Shown: positions 10,050-19,954, counted from the stretch's first letter. The stretch: DNA of 48,029 nt from an uncultured Erysipelotrichaceae bacterium (GCA_902800355.1 CADCEE010000013.1:1-48029), one strand, 5' to 3'. Translations and numbers: made by a program. Notes: generated by a model from the sequence alone, not told the origin.

Positions 10050-10686
10050 ACATTAGTTTCTCCTTTAAATCGATATATGAATTAACTTTGAAAGTTGGTT
10101 TAACATTTCGATCCACTTTTCTAGGACCCCATAAAACTAAACAAGAATCAACTTTAGCGTTATCCGCACTTAATATATCAGTCGCGTTATCGCCAATATA
10201 TAAAGTGGATTCTTGATTAGACTTAAATAGTTCTATAGCTTTTAATATTCCTTCCGCATCAGGTTTAGGATTTTTTACATCTTCAAAGCCAATAACGATA
10301 TCAAAGATATTATCTAGATCAACACACTTTAAAGCGTAAAGAGCTAAGCGATGAACTTTATTAGTGACAATCCCTAATTGATAACCCGCTTTTTTAAGTT
10401 CTAAGAGAACTTCCTTAGAATTCTCATATTTTAAAGTGTGTGTTGGATATAAAGACTCCGACACTTTATTAAACTCTTTAAAGATAAAATCTAATTCCAA
10501 ATCAGGAAATTCTTTCGCTAAGGTCTTTTTAATTGGTGGACCAGAGAAATACCAAATTTCTTCATCAGGGGTATAAGGACCATCACGATATTTATCGTAA
10601 AGTATATGAAAAGACTCTTTTAAAAGAGGATCAGTGTCAATCACTGTTCCATCCATATCAAAAAGTAGAGTCTTATATTGCTTCAT
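10033..10686 (-). CDS. HAD phosphatase, PpaX-like
   Basis: 217 residues, close to the 216 of Bacillus PpaX, a pyrophosphatase encoded beside lgt. HAD motif I is DMDGTVID (10-17; nucleophile Asp10, acid/base Asp12), motif II is in IVTNK near 110, motif IV is GDNATD near 175. The position directly after lgt matches the Bacillus lgt-ppaX order, but substrate assignment within HAD phosphatases by sequence alone is weak. It overlaps lgt by 14 bases and trxB by 17. Confidence 0.85.
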   Translation of the reverse strand: MKQYKTLLFDMDGTVIDTDPLLKESFHILYDKYRDGPYTPDEEIWYFSGPPIKKTLAKEFPDLELDFIFKEFNKVSESLYPTHTLKYENSKEVLLELKKAGYQLGIVTNKVHRLALYALKCVDLDNIFDIVIGFEDVKNPKPDAEGILKAIELFKSNQESTLYIGDNATDILSADNAKVDSCLVLWGPRKVDRNVKPTFKVNSYIDLKEKLMYGKGI

Positions 10687-12256
10687 GTTTTTTGCTTAAT
10701 CCTTGAATTATATAAATAATTCCACAACCAAATATGGATAATACTCCTAAACCAATAATTAAAAGTAATAATCCTGTGTTAAATGAATCAAACATCATTG
10801 TGTTAGTTCTTTCTCCGCCCATATAAATAGCGCCTAAAACAATAAAGACGATAGATACGGCGAGTAAAGTAAAACTAGAAATAGAAGAACCTAACATACT
10901 TTGATTTTTGAATGATTCTTTCTTTTTAGTTAAGAAATATCTCACTAAGTGATTAGCAAATATAGCAAAGCAACCCGCCACCACGAACACCATCGCCCAT
11001 ATCCAGCTATAGAAGTTATCAGTACCCATGTTGTAATGAGGATGTCTTAATGGCTCCATAATTACACGAGTAAGTCCATACCATGCAATATAAGAGAAGG
11101 CTAAATCTCCAAGTTGTAAATATTTTTTAAGTCCCTTGCCTAAAGCAAATCTAATAAAGAAATAGCCAGCTAAATTAGATAAGAATTCTATATAGAAAAG
11201 CGGTAAGAAGATGTTACCTGGATTAGCGGTATATACTCTAACACCATCGACTATTCGATAAACTGTATCGGAATATTCCATGTTATTTAATACCATTTTT
11301 GGTAAGAACCATCGCCAAGCCTCTTTAGATACTTCAAAGCCGTGTACTTCCGCATTAAAGAAGTTGCCCCATCTTCCAACTGCTTGAGCAATTAAAATAG
11401 TAGGAACGATGATATCTACTGCAAGCCAAATAGAATATTTCTTATTTCTCCAAATAAACCAAAGAACGCCAACAATAATACCGACTAAGGCACCAGTAAT
11501 AATAGTAAGTCCACCCTCCCAAATAGCTAAAGGTGACCACCACTGGCCCATCGCCACTCTTTGAGCAAAGCTCAAACCTTCAGTGGTTCGATTCCAGTTA
11601 CCAATAACGTAACCGATTCTAGCGCCAATAATTCCAGCAGGGAAAGCAATTAAGAAAGTGGATTCTAATATTCCGTGCTTACCATATTCCACATAAAATC
11701 TATGATCACAAACAAAATAAACAAGGATCGCTCCACCTAAAATGCATAAAGCGTACCAAGCAATGGAAGGCTTAACTCCTCCAGGAGTAGTAAATCCTTC
11801 TTTAAAGGAAATGCCGTTAACTAGTGGATAAGAGACATAATCAGCAATACCATTAGTGACAATTAATAAGCCTAATCCAGTCACTAATAAAGCACCGATT
11901 AAAGACCAGAATAAACCTTTATTAAATTTAACCGGAATTTCTTTGCCGTAGTAATGAATAATAAAAGTACAAATTGCAGCGACAAAAGAGAATCCAAATA
12001 ATAGCGAACCAAGAACTACTCCCGCCCATTCAGAGGCTTTTAAAGCATATCCTTGACAAATAGAGAGCATGATAAATATTAACATAGTTAATATAGCAGC
12101 CACTCCACTTAAACAAAGTACTTTTTTAAATTCTAAAGGATAGTTATTCGCTCTAGGAGTAGGAGATTTCACTAATTTCACAGATCTATAAATGCTATAA
12201 GCGGCCACCCCTAAAGCGCCCACAATAGCAACAATCATAAACACTAACGCTACCAT
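10673..12256 (-). CDS. lgt: Prolipoprotein diacylglyceryl transferase with extra membrane segments
   Basis: Transfers diacylglycerol from phosphatidylglycerol to the lipobox cysteine of prelipoproteins. The Lgt core is clear: IAWYALCILGGA (about 165-176), VGRWGNFFNAEVHG with the essential Arg, Asn and Glu (about 287-300), and TRVIMEPLRH near 408. At 527 residues it is nearly twice the usual 270. About 130 extra residues with three or four membrane helices precede the core, and about 100 with further helices follow it. The window encodes at least two probable lipoproteins that it would modify. It sits one base after uvrA. Confidence 0.93.
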   Translation of the reverse strand: MVALVFMIVAIVGALGVAAYSIYRSVKLVKSPTPRANNYPLEFKKVLCLSGVAAILTMLIFIMLSICQGYALKASEWAGVVLGSLLFGFSFVAAICTFIIHYYGKEIPVKFNKGLFWSLIGALLVTGLGLLIVTNGIADYVSYPLVNGISFKEGFTTPGGVKPSIAWYALCILGGAILVYFVCDHRFYVEYGKHGILESTFLIAFPAGIIGARIGYVIGNWNRTTEGLSFAQRVAMGQWWSPLAIWEGGLTIITGALVGIIVGVLWFIWRNKKYSIWLAVDIIVPTILIAQAVGRWGNFFNAEVHGFEVSKEAWRWFLPKMVLNNMEYSDTVYRIVDGVRVYTANPGNIFLPLFYIEFLSNLAGYFFIRFALGKGLKKYLQLGDLAFSYIAWYGLTRVIMEPLRHPHYNMGTDNFYSWIWAMVFVVAGCFAIFANHLVRYFLTKKKESFKNQSMLGSSISSFTLLAVSIVFIVLGAIYMGGERTNTMMFDSFNTGLLLLIIGLGVLSIFGCGIIYIIQGLSKKHEAI

Positions 12257-12257
12257 A

Positions 12258-15083
12258 TTAATTACCTAACACTTTCTTTAAATACTCACCGGTATAGCTA
12301 TCTTTACATTTGCTGACTTCTTCTGGAGTACCAGTGACCACAACTCTACCACCTTTATCACCACCATCAGGTCCGATATCAATGATATGGTCTACTACTT
12401 TAATGACATCAAGATTATGTTCAATAACAATCACAGTGTCTCCATGGTCCACAATTCTTTGTAAAACCGCAATTAACTGTTTTACATCATGAGAATGTAA
12501 ACCGGTAGTAGGCTCATCTAATAGATATAAAGACTTACCAGTTGGTTTTCTTTGAAGTTCATAAGCAAGTTTCACTCTTTGGGCTTCTCCACCACTTAAT
12601 GTGGTTGCGGATTGGCCAAGTTTAATATAGCCAAGTCCCACATCATATAAGATTTGGATTTTGTTTTTAATTTTTGGATGATTAGAAAAGAAACTAAGCG
12701 CATCCTCTACAGTCATTTCTAAAACATCATAAATAGATTTACCTTTATAGGTAACTTGTAAAGTTTCTTCGTTATATCTTTTCCCGTTACATGCATCACA
12801 TTTAACGTAGACATCAGGTAAGAAATTCATCGGAACACGAGTGACACCCGCTCCTTCACATTTTTCACATCTTCCTCCGGTAACATTAAAAGAGAATCTT
12901 CCCTTATCAAAACCTCTAGCTTTTGCTTCAACCGTATTAGCGAATAAATCTCTAATCTCATCAAATAATTTGATGTATGTAGCAGGATTACTTCTTGGAG
13001 TTCTTCCAATTGGTTCTTGAGAAACATTGATGACTTTATCAATATTATCAAAACCTGAGAAAGACTTAACTTCTCCTGGGAAGACTTCTTTACCAGTAAA
13101 ATATTTTTGAAGTTGTAAATATAAGGTTTGATTCACTAAAGATGATTTTCCTGAGCCGCTGACTCCGGTAACCGCGATAAATGTTCCTAAAGGAAATTTC
13201 ACATTTATATTCTTAAGATTATTAACTTTGCATCCTTTTAATTCGATAAATTTGCCGTTTCCTTTTCTTCTAATAGCAGGAACTTCAATTTTCTTTCTAC
13301 CAGTTAAATAGTCTGCAGTTAAACTATCTTTACATTTAAGTAAGCCAGGAACATCTCCAGAATAAATGATTTCCCCTCCATGTATTCCCGCGCGAGGTCC
13401 AATATCTACGATATAATCTGCTTGTCTAATTGTCTCTTCATCGTGTTCCACCACTACTAAGGTGTTACCGATATCTCGCATTTCTTTTAAAGTCTTAATT
13501 AATCTTTCATCGTCTTTTTGATGTAAACCAATACTAGGCTCATCTAAAACATATAAGATGCCAGTTAATTTAGAACCCACTTGAGTGGCAAGTCTAATTC
13601 TTTGAGATTCCCCACCACTTAAAGTCATCGCCATACGAGATAAAGTTAAATAATCTAGTCCCACATCGCATAAGAAAGATACTCGAGAGTCAATTTCTCT
13701 AATCACCATATTAGCGATTGCTAAATCATTATCTTTAAGTTTTTCTTTAAGGGAATTAATCCAAGTTTTAAGTTCACCAAGCTGCATACAAGTCACTTGA
13801 TAAATGTTTTTATTATCAATTAAAACAGACAATGCTTCTTTATTGAGTCTAGCCCCATTACAAGTTGTACAGACGCTATCTCGCATAAATTTTTCATAGT
13901 AATCTCTCATGAAATCACTACTGGTCTCGCCGTATAATCTTTCAACTTTAGATTTAACACCCTCAATATAACCAAGTCGATTCATGACGTTACCAGAGGA
14001 GGATTTAAGTTGATATTTATGAATTTCAGGAGAACCAATAAATAAAATTTTCTTTTGTTTTTCGTTTAACTGTTCAAACGGAATATCAGTAGGAACACTA
14101 TATAAGTCACATAGCATTTTAAATTCTTGCCACTCTAGATTTTGAGTTCCCACTGTGTTTTTATAATAATCAATCGCTCCCTGATTAATAGATAAGGACG
14201 GATTAGGCACTAATAAAGCTGGGTCAGCTTCTCTTTTAATTCCTAGCCCGCGACAATCAGGGCAAAATCCCATAGGAGCGTTAAAAGAAAATAATCGAGG
14301 TTCTAACTTAGGAACAGAGAAGCCACAAATTGGGCAAGTGTGTCGATCAGAAAGAACTTTTTCTTCAATATCGCTATAAATAACAAGTAAGCCATGGCTC
14401 CAATCTAAAGCAGTTTCAATAGATTCAAAAATACGGCTACGATTTTCTAACTTAACGATAATTCTATCCACCACTAAATCGATATCGTGTTTCTTATTTT
14501 TATCTAAAGGCTTAAGTTCTTCAATGGTGGTAAAAACCCCATCCACTCTTAATCTTACAAAGCCATTTGCCTTGATTTTATCAAGTAATTCTTTATGTGT
14601 TCCTTTTTCTTTATGAACCACAGGAGATAATAATTGAATCTTAGTTCCTTCTGGATAACTTAAAACAATATCAGTCATATTAGTGACGCTAAAGGAGACA
14701 ATTGGTTCATGATGAGTTGGACAATATGGTATTCCCACTCTACCAAAGAGCAATCTTAAATAGTCATATATTTCCGTTACTGTACCTACCGTACTTCTTG
14801 GGTTATGAGATACAGATTTTTGATCAATAGCGATACTAGGGGAAAGCCCATCAATCACATCAACATCAGGCTTTTCATAGTTACCTAAAAACTGTCTAGC
14901 ATAGCTAGAAAGTGATTCCATATATCTTCTTTGACCTTCAGCGTACAAAGTATCGAAGGCTAAAGTTGATTTACCTGAACCAGATAAACCAGTAAAAACC
15001 ACTAAAGCATCTTTAGGGATAGTAACGTTAACATTTTTGAGGTTATTTTCTCTAGCCCCTTTGATGACAATATTCTTTTCCAT
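12258..15083 (-). CDS. uvrA: UvrABC excinuclease subunit A
   Basis: Damage-recognition ATPase of nucleotide excision repair. 941 residues with two ABC domains: first Walker A GLSGSGKST (33-41), second GVSGSGKSS near 637; signatures LSGGESQR near 486 and LSGGEAQR near 826; zinc-binding CPICGF and CEKCEGAG clusters. Full length and intact. There is no ribosome binding site before the ATG, while a -10-like TAAAAT lies 9 bases upstream, so the message may be leaderless. First gene of the long operon. Confidence 0.98.
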   Translation of the reverse strand: MEKNIVIKGARENNLKNVNVTIPKDALVVFTGLSGSGKSTLAFDTLYAEGQRRYMESLSSYARQFLGNYEKPDVDVIDGLSPSIAIDQKSVSHNPRSTVGTVTEIYDYLRLLFGRVGIPYCPTHHEPIVSFSVTNMTDIVLSYPEGTKIQLLSPVVHKEKGTHKELLDKIKANGFVRLRVDGVFTTIEELKPLDKNKKHDIDLVVDRIIVKLENRSRIFESIETALDWSHGLLVIYSDIEEKVLSDRHTCPICGFSVPKLEPRLFSFNAPMGFCPDCRGLGIKREADPALLVPNPSLSINQGAIDYYKNTVGTQNLEWQEFKMLCDLYSVPTDIPFEQLNEKQKKILFIGSPEIHKYQLKSSSGNVMNRLGYIEGVKSKVERLYGETSSDFMRDYYEKFMRDSVCTTCNGARLNKEALSVLIDNKNIYQVTCMQLGELKTWINSLKEKLKDNDLAIANMVIREIDSRVSFLCDVGLDYLTLSRMAMTLSGGESQRIRLATQVGSKLTGILYVLDEPSIGLHQKDDERLIKTLKEMRDIGNTLVVVEHDEETIRQADYIVDIGPRAGIHGGEIIYSGDVPGLLKCKDSLTADYLTGRKKIEVPAIRRKGNGKFIELKGCKVNNLKNINVKFPLGTFIAVTGVSGSGKSSLVNQTLYLQLQKYFTGKEVFPGEVKSFSGFDNIDKVINVSQEPIGRTPRSNPATYIKLFDEIRDLFANTVEAKARGFDKGRFSFNVTGGRCEKCEGAGVTRVPMNFLPDVYVKCDACNGKRYNEETLQVTYKGKSIYDVLEMTVEDALSFFSNHPKIKNKIQILYDVGLGYIKLGQSATTLSGGEAQRVKLAYELQRKPTGKSLYLLDEPTTGLHSHDVKQLIAVLQRIVDHGDTVIVIEHNLDVIKVVDHIIDIGPDGGDKGGRVVVTGTPEEVSKCKDSYTGEYLKKVLGN

Positions 15084-15092
15084 AGTGCATTT

Positions 15093-15121
15093 ATTTTAGC
15101 AATTCAAAATAAATGTTTCTA
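15093..15121 (-). promoter_or_regulatory. Candidate leaderless promoter of uvrA
   Basis: Minus-strand TAGAAA (15121-15116), 17 bases, TAAAAT (15098-15093). Initiation 7-9 bases later would fall at or next to the uvrA ATG at 15083. The stretch between has no purine-rich ribosome binding site. Confidence 0.45.
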
Positions 15122-15147
15122 CTATTATGCGTGTACAAAACAAAAAA

Positions 15148-15168
15148 ATAACGACTTTTAGCCGTTAT
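15148..15168 (-). terminator. Terminator of the P-loop kinase gene
   Basis: Minus-strand hairpin with 8-bp arms ATAACGGC and GTCGTTAT (one G-U pair) and a 5-base loop, followed by TTTTTTG. Confidence 0.8.
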
Positions 15169-15172
15169 CTAT

Positions 15173-15688
15173 TTATTCTTTATTAACCTCTAAATTCAGA
15201 GCCTCAATCGCTGGAGCGATATCGGAATTATTTATGTAAATAATGTGATCAAAGAAGGATTTATCTTTTTCATCAGGCATCTGGAACTTGTTAAAAAACA
15301 TATTCATCGCTTCTGGAGGAATTGGATAATCTCTTTGCAAATTTTGATTAGAAACCACCAAGTGATCTAGATTCCAAACCACTAAATAAGTCTCATCAAA
15401 AAATGGTCTAAGAACTTTGTTACGGTCAACACGGAAATCGCTATTGATGTGGGTGGCATCAAGAACAACAATTCCATCTTTATCACTAGAATAAGCTTTG
15501 GCTAAATCAAGAAAAATTTTCCAAACTAATTCTTCATAATTTAAATTTGATTGGGCTCCACCAATTTCTTTTCTAAGTTGATCGCTACTAATAACATAAA
15601 CGTGAGAAGTTTTGATCTTTTTAATTGTGGAGGAGAAGTAACTTTTTCCACTTCCCGGGACACCCGCTAAAACTACTAATTTATTCAT
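15173..15688 (-). CDS. P-loop ATP-binding protein, polynucleotide-kinase-like
   Basis: 171 residues. Walker A is GVPGSGKS (9-16). The following ISSDQLRKEIGG (about 33-44) and VVLDATHIN (about 75-83) match small P-loop kinases of the polynucleotide kinase/zeta-toxin-like group (AAA_33 type). The substrate is unknown. It is a single-gene unit with its own terminator. Upstream, TACAAT ends seven bases before the ATG and no ribosome binding site is visible, again suggesting a leaderless message. No antitoxin-like partner lies beside it, so a zeta-type toxin role is unlikely. Confidence 0.75.
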   Translation of the reverse strand: MNKLVVLAGVPGSGKSYFSSTIKKIKTSHVYVISSDQLRKEIGGAQSNLNYEELVWKIFLDLAKAYSSDKDGIVVLDATHINSDFRVDRNKVLRPFFDETYLVVWNLDHLVVSNQNLQRDYPIPPEAMNMFFNKFQMPDEKDKSFFDHIIYINNSDIAPAIEALNLEVNKE

Positions 15689-15728
15689 GCGAAATATTGT
15701 AACATTATTTTTATATAAAAATAAGAAA

Positions 15729-15750
15729 AAACTCCAATTTCTTGGAGTTT
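15729..15750 (-). terminator. Terminator of the DUF6788-like gene
   Basis: Minus-strand hairpin AAACTCCAA-GAAA-TTGGAGTTT followed by TTTCTTAT. Confidence 0.8.
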
Positions 15751-15769
15751 AGTTTCTGAATTATGAGAA

Positions 15770-16183
15770 TTAAGCGAATAATTCTTTCTTTAATTCTTTG
15801 ACCACTTCTGGTCTATTGGCGAGTTCTTCTTCACTTAAAGAAGCGACCTTTTCTTTTGCTTTCGCAATTGCTTCAGGGCTGACTTCGCCAGCCTTTAAGA
15901 CTGCCTTTTCAGCTTTCTTATAATCTTTTTTTAAGATTTTAAGAAGTTCTTCGTTTTGTTTGCGAATCTCAATCTTTTGTCTCACGACATTGAGATAGCT
16001 TTCTGGAACGTAGGAGGAGATGATTTTGGCTCCTTCTCTCCATTGACGATAATAATATTTATGTCCGGAAATGACTTTCACAGAAATGTAGCCTCTTGGT
16101 AAAGAAGCGACGACTTTTTCAATCTCTGAAACTTCGATTAAGGATTCAATTAATACTTCAACTTGTCTTTCACTTTTTTTCAT
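15770..16183 (-). CDS. DUF6788-like coiled-coil protein
   Basis: 137 residues, highly charged. The segment LPRGYISVKVISGHKYYYRQ (about 28-47), followed by WREG, resembles the short beta module of DUF6788-type proteins. Residues 70-135 form a probable coiled coil rich in Lys and Glu. No membrane segment or signal peptide, so cytosolic. Ribosome binding site GGAAAGG upstream. It has its own terminator and stands between nifJ and the P-loop kinase. Function unknown. Confidence 0.6.
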   Translation of the reverse strand: MKKSERQVEVLIESLIEVSEIEKVVASLPRGYISVKVISGHKYYYRQWREGAKIISSYVPESYLNVVRQKIEIRKQNEELLKILKKDYKKAEKAVLKAGEVSPEAIAKAKEKVASLSEEELANRPEVVKELKKELFA

Positions 16184-16275
16184 ATCGTTTCCAACCTTTC
16201 CTATATTAAACTACTTTTAAAAATTTTGTTCAACTTTTATTTTAATAAAATTTAAGAATAATTGTAGATATGCGA

Positions 16276-19200
16276 TTATAAGCCGAATTTCTTAATTCTA
16301 TTCCATCTATCTTGAGCGTATTTTTCCGCTTTAGTTAAGAGTTCTTCAGCGTGCTCTGGATTGACTTTTGGAAGTTGAGAGAATCTGGTTTCGGTCATAA
16401 TGAAGTCTCTAAATTGAGAATAGTCAGGTTCTTTCATATCAATAGATAAACCTGGTTTTCCTTCAGCGACTAAACGTGGATCATATCTAAAGAGTTGGAA
16501 ATAACCACATTCAACAGCTTTCTTTTCTTGCTTCATAGAGTTAGCAAGTCCGCCCTTAATACCATGGTTAGCACATGGTGCATAACAAATAACAAGGGAT
16601 GGTCCATTATAACTTTCAGCTTCTTTTAAAGCTTTAATAGCGGCGACTGGGTTACTACCTAAAGCGATTTGGGCAACATAGACGTTACCATAGCTCATAG
16701 CGATTAATGCTAAGTTCTTTTTAGGGGTGAGTTTACCGCTTGCGGTAAATTTAGCAATACTACCAGTTTGGCTAGATTTAGAAGATTGTCCACCAGTATT
16801 GGAATAAACTTCAGTATCTAAAACTAAGATATTAACATCTTCTTCGTTAGCGATGACGTGATCAAGTCCGCCATAACCAATATCATAAGACCAGCCGTCT
16901 CCACCGATAATCCAAACAGATTTATCTTGTAAATCTCTTTCATAGGCTAAGACTTTTTTCACTTCTTCATCTTTACTAGCTTTAACTAAAGCTACTAATT
17001 CAGGAACAATCTTTCTAGAAGCGACTCTATCTTTAATATGTTCAAAGTATTCTTCAATTTTGGCTTTGAGTTCTGGTTCAACCGCTTCTTTTCTAGCATC
17101 TAAAATAGCAATAGCAGCTTTAAGTTTACTATCAGTTGCCACTCTCATACCGTAACCGAATTCAGCATTATCTTCGAATAATGAGTTAGCCCAAGCAATA
17201 CCTTGACCTTCTTTATCGGTACAGAATGGAGTAAGAGGAGTAGAACCACTATAAATAGAGGAACATCCAGTAGCGTTAGCCACTAACATATCTTTACCAA
17301 ATAATTGAGATACTAATCTATAGTATGGAGTTTCTCCACAGCCTGCACAGGCACCAGAGATTTCCATATAAGGCATCATGAAGCCAACACCTTTAGGTGT
17401 AGCTTGAAGTGGAGCTGGTAATTTATCAGCTTTATAAGAGACGTGCTTGAATAAATATTCAGCAGCTTCTTCTTGTTTGAATTGAGATTTGGCTTCCACC
17501 ATCTCTAGAGCCACTTTACCAGTCTTATTCGCGTTACATTCGGCAACACAAAGACCACAACCAACACAGTTACGTGGGGAAACTTGGATTCTATATTGAT
17601 GTCCAGGAACGCCCATGGCTGGTTTAACATCTTCTTTAACCAAAGCAGGTGCCTTAGCGAGTTCTTCTTCATTTAATAAGAATGGTCTAATTGTGGCATG
17701 AGGACAGACGAATGCACATTGGTTACATTGAATACAGTTTTCTTTGTGCCAAAGTGGAACTCTATCAGCGATACTTCTTTGTTCTTTATAGGTGATATTT
17801 GGATTCATTGTACCATCTAATAATTCAAATTCAGTGAATTTAGAAACAGGTAAATCGTCTCCACCTAAGTTACCCATAACCGCAACATAGGAATCAAAAT
17901 ATTCATCTCCAGTTAATGGTCTATCGAATTTTGGTTCGAGTTCAGCCCATTTTGGATCAACTTTCACTTCTCTTAAGCCTTCAGTACCAGCATCAATTGC
18001 CTTCCAGTTAAGTTCGACAACATCTTGGCCTTTTTTAGCGTAAGATTTTTCTGCGAATTTCTTCATCCATTTATTAGCTTCAGCATATGGCATGATGTCT
18101 TGATTAAGATAGAAGAAAGAGGCTTGTAAGATGGTATTGGTGTGTCTACCCATACCGATTTCACTAGCAATCTTATTAGCATCGATAACATAGAATTTAG
18201 CGTGTTTCTTTGCGAGTTGATATTTTGCTCTATTTGGCATTAATCTCACTAAATCTTCATCAGACATATCAGTGTTAAGTAAGAAGGTTCCACCTTCTTT
18301 TAAGTTCTTGATCATGTCAAATTTGAATAAATATGTATCTAAGCTACAAGAAATGAAGTTTGCGTTTTGTACATAGTACGCACTTCTAATTGGAGATTTA
18401 CCAAATCTTAAGTGAGATCTAGTAACTCCACCTGCTTTTCTAGAGTCATAGGCGAAATATGCTTGAGCGTATTGTCCGGTAGCGTCACCAATAATCTTAA
18501 TGGAGGATTTATTAGCGGAGACGGTACCGTCACTACCTAAACCATAGAATAAGCAAGATGTATAATCGGCTTTGACGTGGAAATTATCATCCACAGGAAT
18601 AGATTTATGAGTTAAATCATCGTTAATACTAACGGTGAAGTCATGATGTCTAGATTCAGAAGCTAAGAAATCAAAGACCGCTTTGACATCTTTTGGCTGA
18701 GTATCTTTAGAAGATAAACCATATCTACCACCGATAACTTCAATATCTAAACCAGCTTGTTTAATTACTGAAACGACATCTAAGTATAATGGTTCACCAG
18801 TAGCGCCCATTTCTTTAGTTCTATCTAAAACTGCAATTCTTTTAGTGGATTTTGGTAAAACCGCTAATAAGTGTTTTGCGGAGAAAGGTCTATATAAGTG
18901 AACTTTAACAACACCAATCTTTTCGCCTTTAAGTTCATCGATGACTTCTTTAGCAGTGTCAGTAACACTACCCATAGCAACGATCACTCTTTCAGCGTCT
19001 TTGGCTCCGTAATAGGTAAATGGAGCGTATTCTCTTCCAGTTAATCTACTTGCTTCTTTAAAATATTTTTCAGCATATTCAACGACTTTGTCGTAATGAG
19101 CGTTTTGAGCTTCTCTACCTTGGAAATAGATATCATCATTTTCCGCTCCACCACGAGTAACTGGGTGAGTGTGAGGGTTTAAAGCACGAGCTCTGAATTT

Positions 19201-19809
19201 CTCGACTTTATCCATTGGAAGAAGTTTCTTCCATTCATTTTCATCAACGAATTCCACGTTTTGAATTTCGTGAGAAGTTCTAAATCCATCAAAGAAATGA
19301 CAGACAGGAGTTTCTGCATCAATTGCCACTAAGTGAGCAACAGGAGTTAAGTCAGCGATTTCTTGAACTGAGTGAGAGCAAATCATACAGACACCAGTTT
19401 GTCTAATCGCATAAATATCTTGGTGATCGCCAAAGATAGATAATGATCTTGTTGCTAAGCTTCTTGCAGAAACATGTAAAACAACAGGTAATAATTCACC
19501 AGCCCACTTATAAATATTTGGGATCATTAATAATAATCCTTGGCTGGCGGTGTAAGTAGCGGCTAATGCACCAGCTTGAAGCGCGCCGTGGACTGCACCA
19601 GAGGCACCAGCTTCAGATTGCATTTCGCTCACTTTCACTACACTTCCGAAATAGTTTTTTCTTCCTTTGCTAGCTTCCACATCAATCACTTCTGCCATTG
19701 GGCTAGAAGGAGTAATTGGATAAATACCAGCAACTTCAATAAAGTTGTAAGATTCTAACGCTGCCGCTGTATTTCCATCAACGGAAAGCATTGTCTTTTT
19801 AACTTCCAT
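16276..19809 (-). CDS. nifJ: Pyruvate:ferredoxin (flavodoxin) oxidoreductase
   Basis: Oxidatively decarboxylates pyruvate to acetyl-CoA, passing electrons to ferredoxin or flavodoxin; oxygen-sensitive and typical of anaerobes. About 1,177 residues with all domains fused: N-terminal TPP/pyrimidine domain, gamma domain near 260-440, 2x[4Fe-4S] domain with CIQCNQCAFVCP near 690 and CVGCGLCVAEC near 745, and the C-terminal TPP domain with CAGCGETP near 823 and GDGWSYDIGYGG near 975. The frame stays open to an upstream ATG at 19890, but the ATG at 19809 has the GGAGG and matches family N-termini, so it is chosen. Confidence 0.97.
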   Translation of the reverse strand: MEVKKTMLSVDGNTAAALESYNFIEVAGIYPITPSSPMAEVIDVEASKGRKNYFGSVVKVSEMQSEAGASGAVHGALQAGALAATYTASQGLLLMIPNIYKWAGELLPVVLHVSARSLATRSLSIFGDHQDIYAIRQTGVCMICSHSVQEIADLTPVAHLVAIDAETPVCHFFDGFRTSHEIQNVEFVDENEWKKLLPMDKVEKFRARALNPHTHPVTRGGAENDDIYFQGREAQNAHYDKVVEYAEKYFKEASRLTGREYAPFTYYGAKDAERVIVAMGSVTDTAKEVIDELKGEKIGVVKVHLYRPFSAKHLLAVLPKSTKRIAVLDRTKEMGATGEPLYLDVVSVIKQAGLDIEVIGGRYGLSSKDTQPKDVKAVFDFLASESRHHDFTVSINDDLTHKSIPVDDNFHVKADYTSCLFYGLGSDGTVSANKSSIKIIGDATGQYAQAYFAYDSRKAGGVTRSHLRFGKSPIRSAYYVQNANFISCSLDTYLFKFDMIKNLKEGGTFLLNTDMSDEDLVRLMPNRAKYQLAKKHAKFYVIDANKIASEIGMGRHTNTILQASFFYLNQDIMPYAEANKWMKKFAEKSYAKKGQDVVELNWKAIDAGTEGLREVKVDPKWAELEPKFDRPLTGDEYFDSYVAVMGNLGGDDLPVSKFTEFELLDGTMNPNITYKEQRSIADRVPLWHKENCIQCNQCAFVCPHATIRPFLLNEEELAKAPALVKEDVKPAMGVPGHQYRIQVSPRNCVGCGLCVAECNANKTGKVALEMVEAKSQFKQEEAAEYLFKHVSYKADKLPAPLQATPKGVGFMMPYMEISGACAGCGETPYYRLVSQLFGKDMLVANATGCSSIYSGSTPLTPFCTDKEGQGIAWANSLFEDNAEFGYGMRVATDSKLKAAIAILDARKEAVEPELKAKIEEYFEHIKDRVASRKIVPELVALVKASKDEEVKKVLAYERDLQDKSVWIIGGDGWSYDIGYGGLDHVIANEEDVNILVLDTEVYSNTGGQSSKSSQTGSIAKFTASGKLTPKKNLALIAMSYGNVYVAQIALGSNPVAAIKALKEAESYNGPSLVICYAPCANHGIKGGLANSMKQEKKAVECGYFQLFRYDPRLVAEGKPGLSIDMKEPDYSQFRDFIMTETRFSQLPKVNPEHAEELLTKAEKYAQDRWNRIKKFGL

Positions 19810-19840
19810 TATGTTTATCCTCCAAAAAATAACCAAGTTA

Positions 19841-19869
19841 AATATACACGCGTGTATTAATTCTTTCAA
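19841..19869 (-). promoter_or_regulatory. nifJ promoter with perfect palindrome
   Basis: Minus-strand TTGAAA (19869-19864), 17 bases, TATATT (19846-19841). A 14-bp perfect palindrome ATACACGCGTGTAT (19844-19857) fills the -10/spacer boundary, an ideal repressor position. It matches neither the Rex nor the CodY consensus. Confidence 0.6.
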
Positions 19870-19954
19870 GGTAAAAATCACCAGTAGCAAAAATAACCTT
19901 AAGATGCGTCATTTTTCTTAACTATTTTTAATTTTTTTAAATTTTTTTCACAAA

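Noticed and set aside
16276-19890. Longer nifJ start at 19890
   Set aside because: The extra 27 residues are unlike the family, would begin upstream of the promoter -10, and the ATG at 19809 has the GGAGG.
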